A stretch of DNA of 64,000 nt from Oryzias latipes (lineage: Eukaryota; Chordata; Actinopteri; Beloniformes; Adrianichthyidae), in assembly GCF_002234675.1 (NCBI RefSeq), contig NC_019859.2, positions 1,193,740-1,257,739 of the forward strand, given 5' to 3'. Numbering within the stretch: the first letter of the stretch is position 1; every line of letters begins with the position of its first letter. A program made the position numbers and the translations under genes. Under the pieces are notes generated by a model. That model was not told the DNA's origin. It was given only the letters and a program-made list of their open reading frames with translations, and searched no databases. Of this stretch, positions 24,569 to 36,000 are shown piece by piece.

Positions 24569-27500
24569 CTGCAGGACGAGAAGATCCACAAACTCACACC
24601 TTCCCCACCTGGACTTCAACTCTCATCTTTATGAGGCTGTTTGCTGTGAAATCATCTCTTTTACATCAGAATCTCTTCAAACCTCTTGACTGGGAAATAA
24701 ACATGGTTCAATGACCCTTTTTTTAAGGATACATTATTTTAGATATTCCCTTAAGGACCTGCTACTTCATATGATGTTAATGTTTGTTCATCTCTAGCTT
24801 CTGCTGCATGCAGACAGATAGAGATGAGTTGCACATCTGTATTTGTGGGCTCTCTGGTGGATGCTGTCTGACTGAAGGACGCCTCACAAAGACAAAGCTA
24901 ACCTTTCTTACTTGAGTTCTGTTGGCAGCTCTCTTCTCCTGCTGCTCTGTGACACGCCTGTTTTTTCTGGTTTTGACGGTCAAAAAAGGATAAAGTCATT
25001 AAAAGACGCATGAATGTAAACTTCAGTCCAAACATTTACTAAATAGTTCTTTACCTGATCCAAAGAAAGGCAGGGATAAAGACAAACAAAAAAACAGCAA
25101 TTATGGTCTTTGCAGTTGCTGCTGATTTCCATGAATCTGGAAAGACAAATGAAAAGTCTGAAAACCTGAAGTCACATGAACGGGGTTGTTGACCCCATAC
25201 AGGTGCAGGATTTGGGGGTTGAAAAATGAGAAATCTGTAACACACCTGAATCTCGCCTACCAGACCCTGACTTACCCCCACAGGGTGTATAAGTCCTCAC
25301 TATGACCTGTCGCCTGCGGCATGTCTGTAGTAAAAATCTGCATTAACATTTTCTCTATGGGTTGACCAAGCGGTCTATGACCTTGATATATTTGGGCCAC
25401 CTGTGTGCTCTGTACAGGTCTGAACGTTCTTCCACAGACAGCCTGTGAGGGTCACATTCTTTGATTTTTCCAGTGCGTTCAACACCATCCAGCCCTGGTT
25501 ACTGGGTGAGAAGCTGCAGCAGATGGGTGTGGACGGTGGCTTGGTCTCCTGGATCATTGACTACTTGTCAGACAGGCCGCAGTTTGTCTGGTTGGGCGGT
25601 GTCCTGTCTGACGTGGTGACAAGCAGTGTGGGGGCCCCACAGGGAACTGTGCTCTCTCCCTTCCCGTTCACTTTGTACACCAGTTACTTCCGGTACAACT
25701 CAGAGTCATTCCATATTCAGAAATTCTCTGATGACTCCGCGGTTATCTGCTGCATTAATGGTGTGCTTGAGGAGGAGTACAGGGATCTTGTGGATAAATT
25801 TGTGAGATGGGCCAGAGCAAACCACCTGCTGCTCAATGTGGAGAAGACCAGAGAGATGACGATGGACTTCAGGAAGAAACCACCAGCTTCCCAGCCTCTC
25901 AGCATCTTTGGCAGAGATGTGGCAGAGGTAGAGGAGTACATGTATTTGGAAGTAACCATCGACAACAGACTGAGCTGGAAGAGCAACAGCACCGCTGTGT
26001 ATAAGAAGGCCAGCAGCAGACTCCATTTCCTGAGGAGGCTAAGGTCCTTTTACCAGTTGTGGTAAAAGGTTCTTCTCGGTGGTCTGCTGGGGGGGCAGCA
26101 TATCTGCTAGGGACAGTAATAGACTGAACAAACTGATCCGAAGAGCTGGCTCCGTAATCGGTTGTAAAATGGACACATTTGAATCTGTGATGGAGAGGAG
26201 GACTTTAAATAAGCTCTTATCCATCATGGATAATCCTGAGCATCCTCTCCACCCTGTACTGGATGGTCAGCAGAGCTCCTTCTCCAACAGGCTAAGGCAG
26301 CTTCGCTGTCACACCAACCGCTTCAGGAGATCTTTCATTCCTCACTCCATTAGACTCTATAACTTGTCATCCATGTGCAATAGATAAACTCATTTATGGT
26401 CTGTCTGTTTTTCTCTCCTGATGTGGCACGCAATACAACTGTTCTTTTTCACTGATGTTTCTTTCTGATTGATTGTGTTGGTTCTCTGTTGTCGTCTATT
26501 GTCTGTATGTTTGTATCTTGAGCCTAATGCCGACGCTGCAAAAACCCAATTTCCCAAGCTGGGATCAATAAAGTATCTTCATCTTATCTTATCTTATTCA
26601 CCTGTAAGGACACTTGGAACTAAGGCCTTATATGGATTAAGGATGTTGTCATTTGCAGAGATTACGTCAGCAGACACACATTTTTGAAAGAACCATCAGT
26701 TTGTCCAGAAGAATGAACCAACCTGTTTCTGCTTCAATCAGCTGTAAACTGGAGTTCAGACGTCCTCTTCTGTTCTCTGCTTCACAGTAATAAAAGCCAC
26801 TGTGTTCAGCTCTGAAATCACTGATGGTCCAGTTTGGTCCAGATGCTTTTGGTGAGTCTTCATCCTTCTTGTACCAGGAGAAGTTAGCTGCTGGGTTAGC
26901 GTCACTGCTGCAGGTCAGAGTCACTGAACTGCCCTTAGAGATTTTACCAAAGACACTCACTGAGGGAATCCTGGGAGGATCTGAGATTTAAAACAAAAAA
27001 CATGAACTTCTAGAAACCCTCAGTCAAAGAAAACCTAAATCTCTAAACCAGAGTCTAAACTTACACTGAACATCCAGCAGCAGAGGAGTCGAGCTGCTTT
27101 GTCCATGTTTGTTCTCAGACTTGCAGCTGTAATTTCCTGAGTGTTCAGACCTGATGGAGGAGAAATGAACTTTGTCTTCTGAAAGCAGAGGTCTGTTGTC
27201 TTTGACCCAGGTGTAGTTAGCTGCTGGGTTAGCATCACTGCTGCAGGTCAGAGTCACTGAACTGCCCTCCAGGACCTCAGCAGAGGGACTCACAGACACA
27301 GAGGAGGTTTCTGGAGGATCTGGACATAAAAATTCAAGTTATTTAGTGAAGGTCAAACATCAGAAAGGTCTGAAGAATTAATCTGGTTCCTTTGTTGGAC
27401 TCACATTCCACATTTATGAAGACATAGTCAGATGCTGCTTCTCCAAGTTTATTCTCAGCTACACAGTGGTATTTTCCTGAGTCAGAACGCTGGACGGACC

Positions 27501-29976
27501 AGAGGATCAGACGTGGATCCTCATGGAGCAGAGTTTGGTTGTTTTTGTACCACCTGAATTTAGCTGGTGGGTTAGCATCACAGCTGCAGGTCAGAGTCAC
27601 TGAACTGCCCTCCATAATCTCAGTCAGACTCATGGATACAGAAACGGACTTTGGAGCATCTGGAAGACAAAAAATGAAGCTCATGAAGGTTCACAGACCA
27701 GAGGGAAACATCTGTACTGGTGGAGATTTTGGAGCATCTGAGAACATCCATCCGTGTGCAAACACACATGCATGTAAAGAGATATACAACTAAAAAGTAA
27801 CATGTCACTCAAAGATGAGAGTCAAGCAGCTTTAAACACTTTGTTATAGACTCTGTCTCTATGTTAACTGCTGCTTGGTGGTCCTCAGTTCTTCAGGCTC
27901 CTTCTCCTCCTGCAGCATCTGGTTTACTTGAACCAGTCAAGAAAAACTGCATTCTGATTCTGATTTCTGGAGTGATCAGGCCAACTTCCCGTCTGCTTCC
28001 ACAGTTCCTCTGAGCCATGCAGCCCAACCCTTGTCCGGTAGTTCCATCAACCTCCTGTTTTCCAGCTATTCTTGCACTATTTTCTGCTGAACTCTTTGAT
28101 GATTTATTGTCAATCAAGACTTGGATTCCCCTGATCCAACCTAAACTCGCCACCATTTCCCTTCAAGCCGGTTAACATGAAAACTGATCGATGTTTGAAT
28201 GGTTCAGATTTTAGATAATTTAAACATAATAATCAGAATGAATTTTTAATGAGATATTTCAAGTTTTCTGATGAAACTAATCAAAGTTAAATTCAGGATT
28301 AATCATTCAACACTGGAACTTTAGCTCAAGTGTTGACCTTCTTTGAATTATTATAACTACAACTAGTTACACAATTACGTAATTCTAGTATACTTTGAAG
28401 CAGAGAAAATGAGCTCTGCACTTCTTTGCAACACATGACTAACTTAATGTGTCGTATATTGATATAGTGTCAATTTGAAAATTCGCTTTTCTTCACCTCA
28501 GATTCATCTGATTCACGTTTATCATGTAAACAGTCTAGAGTTACGTCAAAGAGTGTTTGTTTGTTTAATTTACTTTTTTACTTGTTCTGTCCAACAACTG
28601 AGCAAACAGATGAGAGCCGAAGCCCTTTTGTTTTGGACAGATTTTACTATTACAAAAAGGGGTTATGAATCTTTGGATAGCCAGGGTGTAAACCAGGGTG
28701 GTTTTGTTTTTTCTATTTTTTATTTATTTGTTACATTTTGTACATATACATATTATTTTTATTAAAGGGGAGGAAGAGGGGGAAAGTCTGTGTGTTTGTG
28801 TGTGGGTGGGGTGGGCGGGGGTTGAAGAAAAATAAATAAAGAGGGAGGGGGAGAAAGTGAGGGGATACAAGTGCCAAGGTTTTTTTTTATTTTTTCAAAT
28901 TGACTTTATTTATCCCACAATGGGGAAATTGTTCTCCGCAATTTATGCAAAGACAAATATTACATCCAAACGTGAAATTCTGACACTAAGAGAAGCTGAA
29001 TATATCTGTCCTTTGATACACTGTGGGATAGCCAGACCAGGAGAAACCCCGGACCAGGAGCACCCCTAATGACGGGACCAATGAGTTAAATCAATAGAGG
29101 AGAAATCACGTGGTTCCTCATGGGAGGAGAGCACCGCCATCTTGGTGAGGTCAAGTCACTGCTGTAGTGCATGCATGTGAACACATTTTTTGCAAAATAC
29201 CACTTCATTTTGCGGGTTTCAACTGCCAAAATCAGAGAAATGAGTCCACGAAGGAGGAAGGCATAACATTTCACAGGTAAGTACAATAGTCATTTTCTTT
29301 TAATGCTGCAGGGACATCATTAATCGTACACGTTTTCATGCATGATGCTGCAGGACTTGATGTACGTACAAATTGCTGTCGACATAAATGTAAATTTTAT
29401 TGTGTTAAACCTGTATACAGTATACTAGGACTAGGCTATTATAGTAATATAGATTTATAAATTTCTGACTCAGTGATTTTCTTGCAGGTTTCCAATGGAC
29501 TCAGACTTAAGGAAAAAGTGGGCCTTCGCTATCAAAAGAGCAAACCCAGATGGATCACTGTGGTACCAACTAGCAATACAGTCTGGCTATGTTCAAAACA
29601 ATTTGAGGAAACAGATTTTGATAAGACTGGTCAGACTGTTCGCTTGAAAACTGACACCATACCATCTGTGTTACACCAAATTGATCACTCACATTAATCA
29701 GAAAAATCTATAGTTTTCTTTGTTTTTTTGTTTTTTAAAAGGGGAAAGTCTGTTGTTGACTTTTGGATTTTTGTTGACTTATTATTGATTTATTAAAATC
29801 ATTTATTATTATTAACCTATTATTGATTTATTGTTATAATTTAATATTATTATTGACCTACTATTGATTTATTATTATTATTTATTAGTGATTCATCATC
29901 ATTATTGTTATTATTGAGTTATTCATATATTGTTATTAATTATTGCTATTATTGAGTTATTCATATATTGTTATTA

Positions 29977-30036
<60 letters not shown>

Positions 30037-33000
30037 GACTTATATGTATATATATTGTTATAATTTATTATTTTTATTGATTTATTGTTGGGCTTTCAAT
30101 TACATGTCAAAGAGGTCTAAAACTTCGAAATTTTTAAAGATTATTTTGAAAAATTCTCTTAAATTTTTATTTATTTATAAGAAGTCCTGCAACAATCCAT
30201 TTTTAATTAAAGTTTGAGCTTTTAAGGCTGACTGTTTCTCTTATTTAACAGCAACAAATGATGTATATATATAAAAATATATATATATACATTTGTTATA
30301 TATTTATTTATATGTATAAATATATAGAAATATGAATAAATATAAATTATATAAAAACTACTCATTGTCATGTGGGCGTCGTCGACCTCACCAAGATGGC
30401 GTTGCGCTCCGCCACCGTCGGCCAGGCTTCCCAAGCGTGTGTGTCTCCTCTAGCGATATAACTCATTGGACGGGACCCATGCAGCCCGAGCGAGGCGGGG
30501 GGGGGGGCACCAATCCAGCCAGGTGCAGAGGAGTCCCCCGTACAGGGGCCCCTTCGGCACCGGGAGGTATAGGCGAGCCCACACTACAGTACCCTCTACA
30601 GCCCCCCCTCACCCAACACATTCCTCAACCCCTCCTCCCTAATCCCCCTCCACTGTCCTTCCCACTCTGCAAAAGGGAGGGTGAGCCCCAGAGGGGACTG
30701 GCGAGGTAGCCCCCAGGCCTGTCCCCACCCATCCACTCTCTCACAAACACACATTTTTCTGGTTGCCCCTGCCCCCGACACTACACAGTAACCCCCTCCA
30801 GCCAGCCGACCCCCCAGCACTGCACGCCCGGCCACCGTCTCGGCTAACAGGGTCCCCACACGCCGGGCTAAATAAATAAAATACTACAAAAAATGAAATT
30901 AAGAACAACAACAATAATAATAATCTTTCTCTTTCGGCTTTTCCCATCAGGGGTCGCCACAGCGAATCATCCTTTTCCACCTCACTCTATCATGAACATC
31001 TTCTACCCTAACATTAGCCAACTTCATGTCCTCTGTTAAGACATCCATATATCTCCTCTTTGGCCGTCCTCTTGCCCTCCGGCCAGGCAGCTCCATCTCC
31101 AACATCCTTCTACCAATAAATCCACTATCCCTCCTCTGAACATGTCCAAACCATCTCAGTCTGGCTTCTCTGACTTTGTCGCTAACACAGGCAACATGAG
31201 CCGTCCCTCTGATGTACTCGTTCCTTATCCTGTCTAACCTGGTCACTCCTAAGGAGAACCTCAACATCTTCATCTCCGCTACCTCCATCTCAGCCTCTTG
31301 TCTCTGTCTCACTGCTACCGTCTCTAACCCATAGAGCAGAGCTGGTCTCACCACTGTCTTGTACACCTTTCCTTTGAGTCTTGCTGACACTCTTCTGTCA
31401 CACAACACTCCTGACACTTTCCTCCACCCGCTCCAACCTGCCTGCACTCGCCTCTTCACCTCTTTTCCACACTCCCCATCACACTGAACTGTTGACCCCA
31501 AGTACTTAAACTCCTGCACCTTCTTCACCTCAGCCCCCTGTAACCTAACGCTTCTACCTTGATCCCTCTCGTTCAGACACATGTATTCTGTCTTACTACG
31601 ACTGACCTTCATGCCTCTTCTTTCCAGAGCAAACCTCCACCTCTCTAGCTGTTCCTCCACCTGCTCTCTACTCTCACTGCAAATTACGATGTCATCCGCA
31701 AACATCATTGTCCAGGGAGATTCCTGTCTTACCTCGTCTGTCAGCCTGTCCATCAGCATAGCAAACAAAAAAGGACTCAAAGCTGATCCTTGGTGTAGTC
31801 CCACCTCCACCTTGAACTCATCTGTCTGACCTACAGCACATCTCACCACCGTCATACTTCTCTCATACATGTCCTGAACTACTCTGACATACTTCTCTGC
31901 CACTCCAGACGACCTCATACAGTACCACAGCTCCTCCCTCGGCACCCTGTCATACGCCTTCTCTAAATCTACGAACACACAATGCAGCTCCTTCTGACCT
32001 TCTCTGTACTTTTCCATCAACATTCTCAAAGCAAAAATGGCATCAGTGGTGCTCTTACGGGGCATGAAACCATACTGCTGCTCACAAATCTCCACCTTCT
32101 TCCTAAGCCTGGCTTCCACTACTCTTTCCCACAGCTTCATTGTGTGGCTCATCAACTTTATTCCTCTATAGTTGCTGCAGTTCTGCGTGTCACCCTTGTT
32201 CTTAAAGATCGGAACCAGAACGCTTCTCCTCCATTCCTCAGGCATCTTCTCACTCTCTAGAATCCTATTGAAAAAACTCGTTAGAAATTCCACTGCTGTC
32301 TCTCCTAAGCACTTCCATACCTCCACAGGTACGTCATCAGGACCAACGGCCTTTCCGCTCTTCATCCTTTTCAGAGCCTTCCTAACCTCATCCTTTCCAA
32401 TCTCTGCTACTTCCTGCTCCACAACAACCACATCTTCCTCCCTTCTTTCCCTGTCATTTTCCACGTTCATCAGCTCCTCAAAATACTCCTTCCATCTTTT
32501 CTGTACACTCTCCTGGGTTGTTAGCACCTTTCCGTCTCTGTCCTTAATCACCCTTATCTGTTGCACGTCCTTCCCATCTCTGTCTCTCTGTCTGGCTAGC
32601 CTGTACAAGTCCTTCTCTCCTTCCTTTGTGTCTAACCTGTCATATAGCTCATCGTAAGCTTTCTGTTTGGCCTTTGCCACCTCTCTCTTCACTCTACGCT
32701 GCGCTTCCTTGTACTCCTGTCTACCTTCCTCAGTCCTTTCTACATCCCACTTCCTTTTAGCCAACCTCTTCCTCTGGACGCATTCCTGTACTTCCTCATT
32801 CCACCACCAAGTCTCTTTACCGTCTTTCCTCTTTCCAGATGACACACCTAGCACCTTCCTACCTGTTTCCCTGATAATCTCTGCTGTAGTTTCCCAGTCC
32901 TCTGGAAGCTCATCCTGACCACCCAGGACCTGCCTCAACTTCTGCCTAAATTCCTCACAAGTTTCTTCATTTTGTAGCTTCCACCACTTGGTCTTCTTTT

Positions 33001-36000
33001 CTGTTTTCCCTCTCTTCTTCTTCCTGACCTCCAGAGTCATCTTACACACCACCATGCGGTGCTGTCTGGCTACACTCTCTCCTACCACCACTTTGCAGTC
33101 ATTAACCTCTCTCAAATGACCTTGTCTACATAGGATGTAGTCCACCTGAGTACTCCTACCTCCACTTCTGTATGTCACTCTATGTTCCTCTCTCTTCTGG
33201 AAGTAAGTGTTGACTACAGCCATTTCCATCCTCTTCGCAAAGTCCACCACCATCTGTCCCTCCAGATTCCTTTCCTTCACACCAAACCTGCCCATCACCT
33301 CCTCATCACCTCTGTTGCCCTCACCAACATGCCCATTAAAGTCTGCTCCAATAACAACTCTCTCTCCTCTGGGGATACCCTCTATGACCTTATCCAACTC
33401 ACTCCAGAATCTCTCCTTCACTTCTAACTCACAGCCAACCTGTGGCGCATACCCACTGACTACATTCACCATCACCCCTTCAATTTCTAACTTTAGACTC
33501 ATCATCCTGTCTGAGACTCTTTTCACCTCTAGAACACTGTTTACAAACTCCCCCTTCAGAATCACACCTACCCCGTTTCTCTTCCTATCAACACCATGAT
33601 AGAACAGTTTGTATCCTCCTCCAATACTACGTGCCTTGCTGCCCTTCCACCTTGTCTCCTGCACACACAGTACATCTACCTTCCTTCTCTCCATCATGTC
33701 TGCCAGCTCTCTGCCTTTCCCTGTCATTGTGCCAACGTTAAGAGTCCCTATTCTCAAACCTATGTTCCTGCCTTTTCCCTTCTCTCTCTGGCCACGGACC
33801 CTTCTGCCTCCCCTCTTTCTTCGACCAACAGTAGTCAAATTTCCACCGACACCCTGTAGGTTAACAGCATCGGTGGCGGTCGTTGTTAACCCGGGCCTCG
33901 ACCGATCCGGTATGTCAAAAGTGTTGTGGATGATTCGCATGGTTATTTTGGCAATTTTTACGCCGGATGCCCTTCCTGACGCAACCCTCTCTATTTATCC
34001 GGGCTTGGGACCGGCACAGAGGCAACTGGCTTGCAACCCCTGTGGCTAGATTAACAACAATAATAATAATAATAAATGAAATAAAATAAAAAATAAAGGT
34101 AAAGTAATTATATAAAGTGAAAATAACTAAATTAACGCTTTTGCCCAGAGAAACCCAAAAATAAATGCAATACAGTAAATGAACCCCATTACCCCTCTGC
34201 TGTGGATGCATTGTTGAACCCAGGGGCCAAGCCAAGCGCCAAGTAACCGCCCACGGGCAAAACACCTGCCGAGGGCAGCCGGCCCCCAGAATCCTAAGCC
34301 CCTCCAACCCATGCCTCAGCAGCCAGCCACCCAGCATGGCCCCTGGCCGCCGTTCCCAGCCGGCAGCTACCGCGTACCTTGCAGCCAGAAGGCACCGACC
34401 CAGGAACCCCTGCCTCAAGGCTAGCCAAGTGTTCCCCCCACCTTTACTTTTTCCTTCCTCAGACGAATGCAGGCCAACAAGTCGTCAAACTTGGTTACAA
34501 AGACATGGAAGTACGGCTGAAAGCGTCCGTCAGTCAGACGCATCTCTTGCAGTTGATGGTGAAGCTCACCATAATCAGAGAATCCCTAAATTAACCCAGA
34601 TATGGAGATGTGATTATATGCTTTTGTAGAGCTTTTCAACATAAATAAACCTGATCTCTCAAAATCATCCAGGTCATCCATATTGTAAAAGAGTCATGCA
34701 GTCATGCTTCCATGTAGCGATGAGGCTAAAATCTTCATGGTAGCTCCTCCCACATAAGAGAGGAGCGTCTAGTTTAAGAACACATTTTTGGACAAGGATT
34801 GAACTTGACACGTGTTCAAAGACAAGCAGCAGACGGGAATTTGACGCGTTTGGTGTGTTTGGTGTGAACGAAGCATTATGACGGGCCTGGTGGATTTGTT
34901 CAGAAGGGTCACATTTTCTCTCAATAGCACACCCAACTTTTCAGTTTTTCATTCGTTAAACAAGTTTGAAATATCCAATAAATTTTGCTCAACTTCATGA
35001 CTGTGTCCCACTTTTTTTTTCATTCTTTTCAAAAAATTACAATTTTATATCTTTGTTTGCTGAGCCAGTTTAGCTCGTGCTGGTTTGCGGCGCCTTCCGT
35101 CCGTGAAACCCGGGTTCGACTCCAGGCTGCTCCCTGTTCCCTTCTCTAACTCTGCCGGTTCCAAGCCCGGTTAGAGAAGGTTGCGTCAGGAAGGGCATCC
35201 GGCGTAAAACATTGCCAAATTTACCATGCGACTTGTTCGCTGTGGCGACCCCTGATGGGAGAAGCCGAAAGTGGAAGACATTATATCTTTGTTTGCAGCC
35301 TGAAATGTGGCAAAAGGTTGAAAGGTTCAAGGGGGCGAATACTTTCGCAAAGCACTGTATATATTCTTCTTTAGTATGCATCTTTTTTGTTACTGCAACT
35401 AATACTCCAGAGAAACTTATTGTCCAAAACATACAATATTTATATTTGTTTTTGTCAGAGAAAAAGATAAGAAAGGTTTCGGATATCCGTCATCATTTTT
35501 TCAAAATTCCCTGTCAGTCCAACAGTATTGATTTCATTAAATAACTTTAAAGGAACTGTGAATCATGATTTCTTTATGTGATTTTTAAGATCAAAGTCTA
35601 TATGATGATAAACAAACTGCTTTTGACAGAGGCGATGACAGAAGACACTGTTGACATTGACTTACAGACTTCAGGTAAGCGGTGACCCTGGTAAGAACAG
35701 GAGTAGGAGGCTTCAGGAGAAACAGGTTTTCTGTAATAAGAAGAAGTTTCTCCCTGAACTTCCTGTCCATTCATGAACCACACGAAGGAAAGGTGATGCA
35801 GAGGAAAACAGCTGCTGTGACAAACCAGTTCCTGTCCAGACCGGATCACCTGCATACGAGGATCTGACAACACAAAGAATGTCATGGAAAAACTGTACTT
35901 TGACAACTGTAACTAAAATGTAGGTGACAGGTTTGTGTTCATCTGTACCAACAACAGTGAGAGTTGTTCCAGGGAAATCTCTGCTCCACCATGTTGTTTT

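Noticed and set aside
27893-28156. Minus-strand 87-codon frame in the CD22-like intron
   Set aside because: No Ig features, no domain, no matching splice sites.
31581-33859. Several plus-strand open frames over the RTE
   Set aside because: Antisense shadows of the RTE ORF; no recognisable domains.
35070-35123. Possible functional tRNA gene
   Set aside because: Boxes A and B are present, but no cloverleaf acceptor closes, and the sequence continues into RTE-like parts with a 16-bp target duplication: a SINE.
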